64,000 nt of DNA. Origin: Acidimicrobiales bacterium AG-414-N20. Lineage in GTDB: Bacteria; Actinomycetota; Acidimicrobiia; Acidimicrobiales; MedAcidi-G1. Under the pieces are notes generated by a model. It ran no database searches and was not told the origin of the DNA. It saw nothing but the letters and a program-made list of their open reading frames with translations. Position 1 is the stretch's first letter, and each line of letters begins with the position of its first letter. The DNA is taken from positions 36,260-100,259 of the forward strand of contig QCLO01000005.1 of NCBI GenBank assembly GCA_003214465.1, in the 5' to 3' direction. This document shows positions 9,420 through 19,923 of this stretch, piece by piece. The position numbers and the translations under genes were made by a program.

Positions 9420-10497
9420 TACTAAGCCTTTTGATTCGAGCGATCCAAAGATTAGGATCCTTGATCTCCTCCAGTTTCGGCAAGTTATCAGGATGCTCCC
9501 AAACCATGTTCAAAAAATCCATTCCTTCTAACTCTTCAATAGCGTAAATAAATTCTTCCCCTTGTTCATATTGTGCCAATTTTGCTTCGATACCAATAAT
9601 TTTTTGGAAGATCTTTGTAGCTCCGCTAGCAGATTTTCTTCTTTGACTTACTACTTTTTCGAATCTTTTTTGATTTTTAACATGACCTTTTCCCGCCCGA
9701 CTCATAATTACATCACCATGACCTTCAAGTAGAGTCATGAGAGCAGCTATTTCCTTGACTGAATCTTTCTGATCCATAGCTGTAAAAAAATTAGACATTT
9801 TAAATTCAGTTAAACGCGAACTCCCAGGATCTTTCAGGAGTTTTATTTGTGAGTTGTTTTTCTCTTCTGATTCATCCGTAACAATTTGAACTTCTTGAAG
9901 AAGATTTTTTACCAGTGACAAATAGTGTTCCCTCATCCAAGACACACCTGTAAATTGAGCTCTGTGTGTTAATTCATGAATAGCTAGCCATAACCGGAAC
10001 CCATCTGGATCAAAAGCATACCGGCGTTCTATCGCACAGATATTGGGACCGACATAATAAACCAAGTCTTGATCTTTCAAATCTTCATTATCTAAAACTA
10101 ATAAATCATATTGACCCAAAACTCGTGTAGACATCCAACCTAAAACTGCACCTATCTCCAAAGCCGCTACACGCGAAGAGATAGAAGCTTTCTTCATTTC
10201 AGAATCTTCTGCCATCACTGGCTTTAATAAACGTTTTAAAGAAGAAAAGTTTGCTCGAATCCAACCACTTCTATCGACGACTTTTGCCCTTGCTTCACCT
10301 GAAAAGGATTTTAAACCCGTTGAAGTTTCTACCAATTTTTCAGCAGTTGAAGTAAAGCCACTAAAAGACTCATTCAAACCTTTTAAGTAACTCACATCAT
10401 TAAAAGGAGCTCTGTTAGCTATTTGGTTAGCTACCTTTTCTGCTAGACCCCAATCAACTGTCATGCCTTCTACAGAGCTGGCTTGATAACGCTCCAC
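9412..10497 (-). CDS. Zinc-dependent metalloprotease, DUF2342 / F420-associated family
   Basis: The protein has a zincin signature HELTH in LWLAIHELTHRAQFTGV (~res 177) and a later EGHGDVIMSRAG segment that could supply further metal ligands. Both fit the actinobacterial family described as a zinc-dependent metalloprotease or coenzyme F420 biosynthesis-associated protein. In mycobacteria a homologue also sits beside tilS and hpt. The substrate is unknown. A GTG start at 10497 with AGG seven bases upstream gives 361 residues; ATG 10464 is an alternative. It is preceded by a small membrane protein 15 bp upstream and overlaps tilS. Confidence 0.85.
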   Translation of the reverse strand: MERYQASSVEGMTVDWGLAEKVANQIANRAPFNDVSYLKGLNESFSGFTSTAEKLVETSTGLKSFSGEARAKVVDRSGWIRANFSSLKRLLKPVMAEDSEMKKASISSRVAALEIGAVLGWMSTRVLGQYDLLVLDNEDLKDQDLVYYVGPNICAIERRYAFDPDGFRLWLAIHELTHRAQFTGVSWMREHYLSLVKNLLQEVQIVTDESEEKNNSQIKLLKDPGSSRLTEFKMSNFFTAMDQKDSVKEIAALMTLLEGHGDVIMSRAGKGHVKNQKRFEKVVSQRRKSASGATKIFQKIIGIEAKLAQYEQGEEFIYAIEELEGMDFLNMVWEHPDNLPKLEEIKDPNLWIARIKRLSNE

Positions 10498-10512
10498 AGG
10501 AATACCTGGAAG

Positions 10513-10647
10513 TTAACGCTTGGGGTAACGCGTAGAAGAGACTTTCCCTAAATAACCAATCAAAGCAGCGATTAAAGAGACAACTCCCACCACTACCAAG
10601 GGAACAGCTAACCAATAGTGCCAAATTACTCCACCAATAATATTCAT
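10513..10647 (-). CDS. Small single-span membrane protein (44 aa)
   Basis: The ATG at 10647 opens a 44-codon frame ending TAA at 10513. It has one hydrophobic span, residues ~13-34 (LAVPLVVVGVVSLIAALIGYL), followed by a basic tail ending TRYPKR. The positive C-terminus suggests an outside-in orientation with the tail in the cytoplasm. No strong Shine-Dalgarno is seen. It ends 15 bp before the metalloprotease and is probably its operon partner. I do not recognise a family. The longer overlapping frame on this strand has worse composition and is rejected. Confidence 0.62.
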   Translation of the reverse strand: MNIIGGVIWHYWLAVPLVVVGVVSLIAALIGYLGKVSSTRYPKR

Positions 10648-10693
10648 AGAACAAATCTTACGTTAATTGACAAAAAAGATGACACTTTTCCTG

Positions 10694-10766
10694 AGCCCGC
10701 GCGGGGAATTGAACCCCGGACCTGTTCATTACGAATGAACCGCTCTGCCAACTGAGCTACACGGGC
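10694..10766 (-). tRNA. tRNA-Thr (anticodon CGT)
   Basis: A full cloverleaf can be drawn. The acceptor GCCCGTG pairs with CGCGGGC (one G-U pair). The D-arm contains AGCTCAGTTGGCAGAGC. The anticodon arm is GTTCA-TTCGTAA-TGAAC, so the anticodon is CGT, which reads ACG. The T-arm is CGGGG-TTCAATT-CCCCG. The discriminator is U and CCA is not encoded. It stands between pcrA and the small membrane protein gene. Confidence 0.96.
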
Positions 10767-10816
10767 GCAAATGCAATATTAGTATCGACAATTAAACATG
10801 AGACAAAAAAGTACTT

Positions 10817-13096
10817 CTAAGCTCTTTCTAAGGGCGCCCAAGCCAGTAAAAGCCTTTTTTCTCCCTTAGAAGAAAAAGAAATTACTGCTTCAGCCCTGTC
10901 TCCAGACCCGCTTACGCTCACTACTACACCCATACCCCACGCTTTATGTTTTACATCATCTCCAGGTTGTAAAGCCAACAAATGAGCTTCCGTTGACTTT
11001 GAATCTTTTTCAGTCTGATTTGTTCCTTTTCCGAAAATTCTTCCCGATGGCTCCTCAGAAGAAAATTGATCTGTGGAAATAAAATCCCATTCGTCTATAT
11101 CCGAAAAACTTTCAGTTGAATTTCCGAAACTTCTAATACTTTTCCGCGACCCTTCACGTTGTATTAACCCATCTGGAATGTCATCTAAAAATCTACTAGG
11201 TGGGTTGTACTGAGTTTGACCGTGCAACATTCGACTCCAAGCGTTGCAAAGGTGAAGGATTTTTCTTGCTCTTGTAATTCCTACATAAGCTAGTCTTCGC
11301 TCTTCTTCCATTTGATCCGGGTCGCCCAAAGCTCGGACATGGGGGAAAATACCTTCCTCCATACCAAGTAAGAAAACAACTGGAAATTCAAGCCCTTTAG
11401 CAGCATGAAGTGTCATAAGTAAGACTTCTCCGTCACCCAAATCAGAACTCTCATTTGGTATCTCATCAGTGTCTGCTACCAATCCAACCCGTTCCAAAAA
11501 TTCAGAAATATCCGAAAATTCAGAAGCAGCGCCAACTAGTTCAGACAAATTTTCTAGACGGCCCTCAGCTTCGATCGTTCTCTCTTCTTCTAAATCACTT
11601 ATGTACCCTGACTGTTCTAAAGAAAATTCAATTATGTCTGCAGGTCCAAGATCGAGACGAGATTGTGATTCCTCAAGTAAATTTAGAAAAGATTCAATTC
11701 CTTTCAGTGCTTTACCCGACACTCCAGCTTTGGAGGCGTCAAAGAGCGCTAGAAACAAATCAATTTGGTTTTTATCTGCCCATTCTTCTATCTTGCCTAA
11801 CGAAGTATCCCCCACCCCACGTTTAGGAACATTAATCACGCGCCTAAGTGCAACTTCATCCAAAGGATTTACTGCTAAACGCAAATATGCAAGAGCGTCT
11901 CTAACTTCACGTCGATCGTAAAACCGTGTACCTCCAACAACGCGATATGCCATACCTAAGCGATTTAATTGCTCTTCGACAGCTCGGCTCTGGGCGTTTG
12001 TACGATAAAAAATTGCAACATCAGACAGCCCTGAATACCCCGCTTTTTTATAGGAAATGATCTTTTCTGCAACCCAATTAGCTTCATCATCTTCATTGCT
12101 GGCTTGATACAGAACAATCGATTCGCCATCACCTTCTTCTGTCCATAGCTCCTTTGGTTGGCGACCAGAATTTCTGCTTATAACTTCATTTGCTGCATCA
12201 AGTATTGTTTGAGTTGATCTGTAGTTCTGATCCAAAACGATTACCGTTGCGTCAGGAAAAGATTTTTCAAAATTAAGAATATTTCTTACATCTGCTCCTC
12301 TGAACTGATAAATCGATTGGTCACTATCACCTACTACACAAATATTTCGGTGCTCGGCTGCCAGAAGGGAAACAAGTTCATTTTGAATCAAATTTGTGTC
12401 TTGATACTCATCTACCAGAACGTGTTTGAAACGGTTTTGCCATTGACCCAAGACTGACTTATTTTTTCTAAAAAGAATCACCGTATTAAGCAACAAGTCA
12501 TCAAAATCCATTGCACTTGCTCTCTTAAGTCTTGCTTGATATTCAACGAAGATTTCGCTGACCTTCTGGTCATAAGGGTTTTCTGTACTATCTAAAAAAT
12601 CATTTGGATTAATTCCCTCATTCTTCAAGCCCGAAATTTTCGATAATAAAGCTCGTGGAGGAAATCTTTTTAAATCAAAATTTAGATCTTTTATTACATG
12701 GCCCATCAAACGGGCAGCATCACCTTGATCATAAATTGTGAAATTTGGCGAAAATCCAATTTCATCTGATGCCTGTCGAAGAATTCGAACACATGCTGAA
12801 TGGAAAGTTGAAACCCACATCTTGTCAGCTACGGGACCAACAAGATCTACTACTCTGTGTCGCATCTCTTCTGCAGCCTTGTTTGTAAAAGTAATAGCAA
12901 GAATTTCAAAAGGTGAAACAGCTTTTTGATTAATTAAGTAAGCGATTCTGCTTGTTAACACTCGTGTTTTTCCAGAACCGGCCCCTGCTACTACAAGAAG
13001 TGGGCCACCTCCATGAGTTACGGCTTCTTTCTGAGCAGGATTTAACTCGAGATTAAATTCTGCATGCTCTTCTTTACTTGAAAAAAGTTCACCCAC
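10817..13096 (-). CDS. pcrA: ATP-dependent DNA helicase PcrA/UvrD
   Basis: This is a superfamily 1A 3'-5' helicase for repair and replication-conflict resolution. Q-motif and Walker A: LNPAQKEAV then GAGSGKTRVLTSRIAYLI (~res 25-50). Motif II is VDEYQDTN and motif III GDSDQSIYQFRGA; motifs V/VI appear as TLHAAKGLEFPVVFL and ERRLAYVGITRA. The C-terminal Tudor-like segment GDDVKHKAWGMGVVVS favours PcrA over Rep. 759 residues. It starts GTG at 13096 with AGGG upstream. The ribosome-binding region can fold into a hairpin (separate entry). It appears to be a single transcription unit. Confidence 0.95.
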   Translation of the reverse strand: MGELFSSKEEHAEFNLELNPAQKEAVTHGGGPLLVVAGAGSGKTRVLTSRIAYLINQKAVSPFEILAITFTNKAAEEMRHRVVDLVGPVADKMWVSTFHSACVRILRQASDEIGFSPNFTIYDQGDAARLMGHVIKDLNFDLKRFPPRALLSKISGLKNEGINPNDFLDSTENPYDQKVSEIFVEYQARLKRASAMDFDDLLLNTVILFRKNKSVLGQWQNRFKHVLVDEYQDTNLIQNELVSLLAAEHRNICVVGDSDQSIYQFRGADVRNILNFEKSFPDATVIVLDQNYRSTQTILDAANEVISRNSGRQPKELWTEEGDGESIVLYQASNEDDEANWVAEKIISYKKAGYSGLSDVAIFYRTNAQSRAVEEQLNRLGMAYRVVGGTRFYDRREVRDALAYLRLAVNPLDEVALRRVINVPKRGVGDTSLGKIEEWADKNQIDLFLALFDASKAGVSGKALKGIESFLNLLEESQSRLDLGPADIIEFSLEQSGYISDLEEERTIEAEGRLENLSELVGAASEFSDISEFLERVGLVADTDEIPNESSDLGDGEVLLMTLHAAKGLEFPVVFLLGMEEGIFPHVRALGDPDQMEEERRLAYVGITRARKILHLCNAWSRMLHGQTQYNPPSRFLDDIPDGLIQREGSRKSIRSFGNSTESFSDIDEWDFISTDQFSSEEPSGRIFGKGTNQTEKDSKSTEAHLLALQPGDDVKHKAWGMGVVVSVSGSGDRAEAVISFSSKGEKRLLLAWAPLERA

Positions 13097-13116
13097 AGAA
13101 TCACCCTACTGTGGGT
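13091..13116 (-). promoter_or_regulatory. Hairpin covering the pcrA start codon
   Basis: On the minus strand ACCCACAG (13116-13109) is a perfect 8-bp complement of CTGTGGGT (13098-13091). The 10-base loop TAGGGTGATT holds the Shine-Dalgarno, and the GTG start (13096-13094) lies in the 3' arm. Such a fold could limit translation of pcrA. No regulator is evident. Confidence 0.4.
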
Positions 13117-13161
13117 ATGGGACTTACTCGGTTAAGACAAATAATTAAGATGAGACTTCAA

Positions 13162-13983
13162 TTACCAAAGCTGATCTGTATAGCGATCGGTTCCAACTAC
13201 TGTCGGAAAGAAAGGAGCGGCAAAAAATATTTTGCCCACGTCTGATGAATCAACTGCTTTCCCATATTCAATAAAACTGTCCCAGACTTCACGAGGATCA
13301 TTTCCCATGAAGAAAAGCTGCATATACCGATTTTCACCTCCTGGTGAGGTGCCGAGGTCCATTGGCGCCTTACCAGTCATTTCATCCTGACCGGGAACTG
13401 GTTTCCACATAGAACAAGATTCTGCAGCACCAGATTTGAATAAAGTCGATAAAGCACCGTTTTCTAACCAGTCTTCAAATTCAGAATTTTCTATTCCATG
13501 ATTTCTCTCGATTGCAACTGAAACAAGACCCTTATATCCATGATCTAACGCCAACTCCATAGGCACGGGGTTATCATCACGATAATAATTGCTCAAGTGA
13601 TCGTACAAAGCCGTATGTGCGTGCTTACGTTCACTAAATCCACGACCTTCGGCGTATAAACGTTGTACTTGTTGGGCTCCCCAGTTGAAATGGTCATCAT
13701 GATGGCCCTTTTCAACCCAGTAGATAGCGAGGTATGAGCCACTGTCCCAGGGGTTAGCGAGAGCATTGGTTTCATCTGCGGGGAGTCTAAAATCTTTCAA
13801 TTCACGTGTAGATACCCATCTGCCTCCTGCGAAACAGTAGGGGCCGGTCATACATCCACCGTAGAAATGGTCACGTTCGTACCACCTGTTATATGCAACC
13901 TCATGGCCGGGGTTTGGGTCAACCAATGTGAAAAGCATGCTCCCAACTTTTAAGGGACGGTCAGTAGTTTTTTCTATTTTCAT
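13162..13983 (-). CDS. Uncharacterised protein, possibly EthD-like alpha/beta barrel
   Basis: I do not recognise the family. It has 273 residues, no signal peptide and no membrane span, and is rich in aromatic residues (RWYERDHFYGG, YLAIYWVEKGHHDDHFNWG). The pattern MLFTLVDPNPGHEVAYNRWYERDH resembles dimeric alpha/beta-barrel proteins of the EthD/Dabb type, where a WY..H block follows a beta strand. A second similar half seems to begin near GLVSVAIERNHGIENSEFEDW, suggesting two ferredoxin-like repeats. It lies 22 bp after guaA on the same strand, so it may be the last gene of the nudix-decarboxylase-guaA unit. Weak Shine-Dalgarno. Confidence 0.75.
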   Translation of the reverse strand: MKIEKTTDRPLKVGSMLFTLVDPNPGHEVAYNRWYERDHFYGGCMTGPYCFAGGRWVSTRELKDFRLPADETNALANPWDSGSYLAIYWVEKGHHDDHFNWGAQQVQRLYAEGRGFSERKHAHTALYDHLSNYYRDDNPVPMELALDHGYKGLVSVAIERNHGIENSEFEDWLENGALSTLFKSGAAESCSMWKPVPGQDEMTGKAPMDLGTSPGGENRYMQLFFMGNDPREVWDSFIEYGKAVDSSDVGKIFFAAPFFPTVVGTDRYTDQLW

Positions 13984-14005
13984 CTAAATCAAATTTTCCC
14001 TTATT

Positions 14006-15568
14006 TCATTCCCACTCAATAGTTCCTGGTGGTTTAGAAGTCACGTCGTAAACAACTCTGTTAACACCTTCCACCTCATTAATGATTCGGCTGGAAATTC
14101 GTTCCAACAGATTATGTGGTAAACGTGCCCAATCAGCTGTCATGGCATCTTCGCTAGTTACTGCTCTTATTATCACTGGGCGTGCATAAGTTCGTTCATC
14201 ACCCATAACTCCTACTGAACGGATATCCGCTAAAACAGCGAATGCTTGCCACACTTCTTCTTCTAAATCTGCTTTATCAATTTCTTCTCTGACTATAAGA
14301 TCTGCAGCACGGACGGTTTCTACCGTTTCGCTATTTATCTCGCCAATAATTCTTACCGCTAATCCAGGTCCTGGGAAAGGTTGCCGTTTCACTATCTCGT
14401 CCGGTAGACCTAATTCTCTCCCAACTTCTCTTACTTCGTCTTTGAACAGATTCCTTAATGGTTCAATTAACTCAAAGTCCATGTCTTCAGGTAACCCACC
14501 GACGTTGTGATGGCTTTTTATTCGTGCGGCTTCGCTTGTCCCAGATTCAATAACGTCCGGGTACAGAGTGCCTTGCACGAGAAAATGTGCTTCTTCAATT
14601 TCTGCTGCTGCTTCTTCAAATAATCGAATAAATAACTCTCCTATGATTTTTCTCTTTTCTTCAGGGTCTACTACTCCTTTTAACTGCTCGAAAAATCTTT
14701 CGGCTGCTTGAATGTGAATGAGTTCAATACCTTGTGAACTTTCGAAAGTATCGATGACCTGTTGCGCTTCTCCTGCTCTCATCAACCCTGTATCTACGAA
14801 AACGCAAGTCAACTGATTACCAATTGCTTTATGCACTAAAGACGCTGCTACAGCAGAATCAACTCCACCTGATAATCCACATATAGCTTTTTTGCGGCCA
14901 ACTATTTCTTTTATTCCCGTAACCGAGGACTCAACTACTGAAGCCATGTTCCAATCATTTGGGCATTCACAAACATCGTGAATAAAACGTTTCAACAAAT
15001 CTTGGCCGCAAGGGGTGTGGTGAACTTCAGGATGAAATTGAACCCCAAAAAGACCCTTTTTGGGTTCTTCAAAAACGGCTACGGGGGAACCGTCTGATGA
15101 CGCAGTTACTTTAGCTCCTTCTGGTGGACTCGTTATCGAATCAAAATGGCTCATCCACACTTGTTGTGTAGAAGTTTCGATACCTGATAGGAGAATTCCG
15201 GTTTCATTTACATTCACTACTGTTCTTCCGTACTCTCCTTTTTCGTTCCCTTCGACTGAACCACCGTTTTGTTGAGCTATTAACTGTGCTCCGTAACAAA
15301 TGCCAAGAATAGGAACTCCAAGAGCGTATATTGCTGGATCGATTTTGGGGGCTCCTTTTACGTTTACAGACGTGGGCCCACCAGAAAAAATGATTCCTGA
15401 AGGTTTAAGCTCAGCAAAATTTTCTGCATCTAATTCATGCGAAACTATTTCACTGTAAACATTGGATTCCCTAACTCGGCGTGCGATAAGTTGCGCATAC
15501 TGTGCACCGAAGTCAACAACCAAAATCCGTTTGTCTGACTCAGCAGTGCCAAAAAGATTAGCACTCAT
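14006..15568 (-). CDS. guaA: GMP synthase (glutamine-hydrolysing)
   Basis: It aminates XMP to GMP with glutamine and ATP. The class I glutaminase domain has its nucleophile in [10 protein letters not shown] (~res 95) and the His/Glu pair in FHPEVHHT. The ATP pyrophosphatase domain has PP-loop [10 protein letters not shown] (~res 235), and the C-terminal dimerisation domain ends [11 protein letters not shown]. 520 residues, typical. It starts 2 bp after the decarboxylase stop, so it is part of that operon. Confidence 0.97.
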   Translation of the reverse strand: MSANLFGTAESDKRILVVDFGAQYAQLIARRVRESNVYSEIVSHELDAENFAELKPSGIIFSGGPTSVNVKGAPKIDPAIYALGVPILGICYGAQLIAQQNGGSVEGNEKGEYGRTVVNVNETGILLSGIETSTQQVWMSHFDSITSPPEGAKVTASSDGSPVAVFEEPKKGLFGVQFHPEVHHTPCGQDLLKRFIHDVCECPNDWNMASVVESSVTGIKEIVGRKKAICGLSGGVDSAVAASLVHKAIGNQLTCVFVDTGLMRAGEAQQVIDTFESSQGIELIHIQAAERFFEQLKGVVDPEEKRKIIGELFIRLFEEAAAEIEEAHFLVQGTLYPDVIESGTSEAARIKSHHNVGGLPEDMDFELIEPLRNLFKDEVREVGRELGLPDEIVKRQPFPGPGLAVRIIGEINSETVETVRAADLIVREEIDKADLEEEVWQAFAVLADIRSVGVMGDERTYARPVIIRAVTSEDAMTADWARLPHNLLERISSRIINEVEGVNRVVYDVTSKPPGTIEWE

Positions 15569-15570
15569 AG

Positions 15571-16983
15571 TTAACCAAGAATTTCATCAATTAATTCTGA
15601 AACCCTTTCTACATGAGTCGACGTAGTCCATGTACCCCCAACTGATAAGCGTAGAACATGTTTGTCGTCTAACACTGTGTGAGTGAGCATCATTTCACCT
15701 GTTGAGTTCAACGCTTCTTGTAATGCTTTTGTGGCATCATCACCATCTATATGACTAAAACACACAAGTGAAAGTGAAACTGGAGCGGCTAAAACTAGTT
15801 TCGGGTGATCAGATACGCGGTCAGCAAAACTTTCAGCCGCTTCTACGTGGTGTCTTATGTGTGACCTTAAACCTTCAGCCCCGTAACTTCGCAAAACAAA
15901 CCAGAGCTTTAAAGACCGGAACCTTCTACCTAATGGAACCTGCCAATCTCTATAATCAATAACTTCACCGGCTTCACTTGCAGGATTTCTTAAATACTCC
16001 GGCACTATCGAAAGCGAATCAACTAGTGGTTTTGAATCCGCCACATAAAAAGCTGTGCAATCAAAATTAGTTAAAAGCCATTTGTGAGGATTGAAAGCAT
16101 AGCTATCTGCTTTTTCGATTCCTTCTAACAAACCACGATATTCTGGGCACACCGCAGCGGATCCAGCCCATGCTGCATCTACATGGAGCCAAGCACCTTC
16201 CTTGTTAGCAATTTCAGCTATAGATGATATTGGATCAATCGCTCCTGATGAAGTGGTACCAATGGTCGCTGATATGAAACAAGGGGTCAAACCGTTTTCT
16301 TTGTCTTCATTTATCAATCTTTGCAATTCTTCTGAATCCATCGCAAAGTTTTCATCAACTTCTACTTTCCTTAGTTGATCGGGAGAGAAACCAGCGATTT
16401 TTATATCTTTCTCAATCGATGAATGAGCCTGAGTAGACGTATAAGCAACAAGTTTTGGAAGTTCTGGAGCTCCTCCTGAACGATCACGCGCCGCTAAAAT
16501 AGCGCATAACGTAGCAGACGATGCAGAATCTTGAATAACACCACCACCTTTTCCATCTGATCTGAAGCAATCAGGTAAACCGCAGAGATCCAAAAGCCAG
16601 TCAAGCATATGGGTTTCGAGTTCCGTAGCAGCTGGGCTAGTTGACCAGAGCATGCCATTAATGCCGAATCCGGCTGAAAGTAGTTCTCCTAATATTGCTG
16701 GTGCTGAAGAATTACAAGAGAAGTAACCAAAGAAACCTGGATGTTGCCAGTGAGTGATAGCCGGCGCAATAAGGCTATTTACGTCATCTAATAGATCAGT
16801 GAAAGGTTCAGGTGCTTCAGGGGCTCTTTCTGGTAACGATGCTCTTACATCGCCTGGCCTTACATCAGGAGTAACTGGTCGTTCTTCTAGATGCTCAATG
16901 TAATCGGCAATCCAATCAATCGTCGAATGGCCCATTTCTCTGAACTCATCCGAAGTGAAATGTTTTGGAGGTTTTGTTGTCAC
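15571..16983 (-). CDS. Pyridoxal-dependent aromatic L-amino acid decarboxylase family protein
   Basis: It belongs to the group II PLP decarboxylases. The PLP lysine is in [17 protein letters not shown] (~res 300), the cofactor aspartate region is [10 protein letters not shown], and [20 protein letters not shown] is the substrate-side loop seen in DOPA, tyrosine and tryptophan decarboxylases rather than in glutamate decarboxylase. 470 residues. The exact amine product cannot be inferred. It starts GTG at 16983, sharing one base with the nudix stop, and runs 2 bp from guaA. Confidence 0.88.
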   Translation of the reverse strand: MTTKPPKHFTSDEFREMGHSTIDWIADYIEHLEERPVTPDVRPGDVRASLPERAPEAPEPFTDLLDDVNSLIAPAITHWQHPGFFGYFSCNSSAPAILGELLSAGFGINGMLWSTSPAATELETHMLDWLLDLCGLPDCFRSDGKGGGVIQDSASSATLCAILAARDRSGGAPELPKLVAYTSTQAHSSIEKDIKIAGFSPDQLRKVEVDENFAMDSEELQRLINEDKENGLTPCFISATIGTTSSGAIDPISSIAEIANKEGAWLHVDAAWAGSAAVCPEYRGLLEGIEKADSYAFNPHKWLLTNFDCTAFYVADSKPLVDSLSIVPEYLRNPASEAGEVIDYRDWQVPLGRRFRSLKLWFVLRSYGAEGLRSHIRHHVEAAESFADRVSDHPKLVLAAPVSLSLVCFSHIDGDDATKALQEALNSTGEMMLTHTVLDDKHVLRLSVGGTWTTSTHVERVSELIDEILG

Positions 16984-17714
16984 TAAAATTTATTCCCTTC
17001 TTTAGATTCTTCTTTAGGAAATCTTCCATAATTGTCCGATAATCCTAAGGAAAGGGTCAAAAGTTGGCGAATCATCAAAGCAGTTGCTCCCCAGACAGTA
17101 TCACCCTCGAGTTCAAAGAATGTAATAGAAACCCAGCCATTAGGAAGTTCCCACTCTTCTTCGCGCCAAACTTCATCTAAGAGAAGTTCAGTCATTGGTA
17201 CATGTATTACTTTTTCAACTTCAGAGGTATTTGGATCTAGGTCCGGTCTTTCAGGAAGAATCGTTACGAAAGGATGTATAAGACTTCTACTGCCTACTGT
17301 AACTATCGGGTCTAATCTTCCAAGAGGTTTTAGTCCTTCTGTTTTAATTCCGATTTCTTCATTAGATTCGCGACATGCAGTTGCCCATAAATCAAAGTCT
17401 GAATCTTCAACACGACCTCCTGGGAAAGAAACCTCATGTCTATGAGAGCTAAGATTTGGTGACCGTCTAGTAAGTATTAGATGCGGCTCATGCTCATCAT
17501 AAATACATACAAGTACTGCAGCATCCCGCTCTTCGCCTGTTGGTATTCTTCCTCTGATACCAGAAGGCACACGGTTTGTTAATGCTTTTACGACTTGGGT
17601 AATTTCAATTTTTCTATTTTGAGATTCGAACCACGGTGAGGATTCTCCTAAGCGCCATGACTTTGGACGTGGAATGACTTGTATTCCACCACGCTGGCTT
17701 TTTTGTGCTTCCAT
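16983..17714 (-). CDS. Nudix hydrolase, CoA pyrophosphatase (NudL) type
   Basis: The central Nudix box reads FPGGRVEDSDFDLWATACRE then SNEEIG (~res 95-122), with the catalytic REsnEEiG intact. The arrangement LTRRSPNLSSHRHEVSFPGG before it matches the CoA/acyl-CoA pyrophosphatase subgroup (SxHxGxxxFPGG). 243 residues. ATG 17714 is preferred over an adjacent TTG at 17717. AAGG lies rather far upstream. Only about 30 bp separate it from the groEL terminator, so transcription may begin inside the groEL 3' end or come by read-through. Confidence 0.83.
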   Translation of the reverse strand: MEAQKSQRGGIQVIPRPKSWRLGESSPWFESQNRKIEITQVVKALTNRVPSGIRGRIPTGEERDAAVLVCIYDEHEPHLILTRRSPNLSSHRHEVSFPGGRVEDSDFDLWATACRESNEEIGIKTEGLKPLGRLDPIVTVGSRSLIHPFVTILPERPDLDPNTSEVEKVIHVPMTELLLDEVWREEEWELPNGWVSITFFELEGDTVWGATALMIRQLLTLSLGLSDNYGRFPKEESKEGNKF

Positions 17715-17743
17715 CAATCAAGACTACCTTCGCTATAAAACAC

Positions 17744-17771
17744 TTCTGGCCGGGCTTTTGCCCGGCCAGAA
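17744..17771 (-). terminator. Rho-independent terminator of groES-groEL
   Basis: A perfect 12-bp GC-rich stem, TTCTGGCCGGGC / GCCCGGCCAGAA, has a four-base AAAA loop on the minus strand. It lies 21 bp past the groEL stop and is followed by GTGTTTTA. It is the strongest terminator hairpin in the window. Confidence 0.85.
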
Positions 17772-17792
17772 ATAAAACAGTAATAAAAACTG

Positions 17793-19741
<1,949 letters not shown>

Positions 19742-19804
19742 AGAAAACTCCGATTCTTTGTTTCTTAGAAACGCCAAAACTTATTAATTTTACAACAATT
19801 ATTT

Positions 19805-19831
19805 TTGGCAGTCTCTTTATTCGACTGCTAA
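19805..19831 (-). promoter_or_regulatory. CIRCE-like operator upstream of groES
   Basis: On the plus strand TTGGCAGTC, nine bases, GACTGCTAA: the exact 9-N9-9 geometry of CIRCE (TTAGCACTC-N9-GAGTGCTAA), matching 15 of 18 arm positions. The C-to-G change is mirrored in both arms, so symmetry is kept. It overlaps the predicted transcription start of groES, the usual place for HrcA repression. Confidence 0.78.
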
Positions 19832-19860
19832 CGATACGTCTAAAATGTGTGTAATTCCAA
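19831..19860 (-). promoter_or_regulatory. Predicted groES promoter
   Basis: Minus strand: -35 TTGGAA (19860-19855), 18-bp spacer, -10 TATCGT (19836-19831) followed by TA. The same TATCGTTA occurs before rplM and rplC. The CIRCE-like site begins at the end of the -10. Confidence 0.55.
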
Positions 19861-19868
19861 CATTTTTA

Positions 19869-19905
19869 ACCTGTTTATAACGCAAATTTCACCTGTTTAT
19901 GGCGC
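19869..19905 (-). repeat. Two direct repeats upstream of the groES promoter
   Basis: ACCTGTTTATAACGC (19869-19883) and ACCTGTTTATGGCGC (19891-19905) are 15-bp direct repeats with two differences and a 22-bp period, about two helical turns. They lie upstream of the -35 box, where an activator or a second regulator could bind. Not a HAIR (HspR) site. Confidence 0.5.
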
Positions 19906-19923
19906 GAAACTTGTGTATTAGCC

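Noticed and set aside
10454..10654. 66-codon minus-strand frame overlapping the small membrane gene
   Set aside because: Out of frame with the 44-residue membrane protein, Cys-rich and implausible; the 44-codon frame has a clear hydrophobic span.
11469..11921. 150-codon plus-strand frame inside pcrA
   Set aside because: Antisense shadow of an intact helicase gene; Ser-rich, no promoter or ribosome site.
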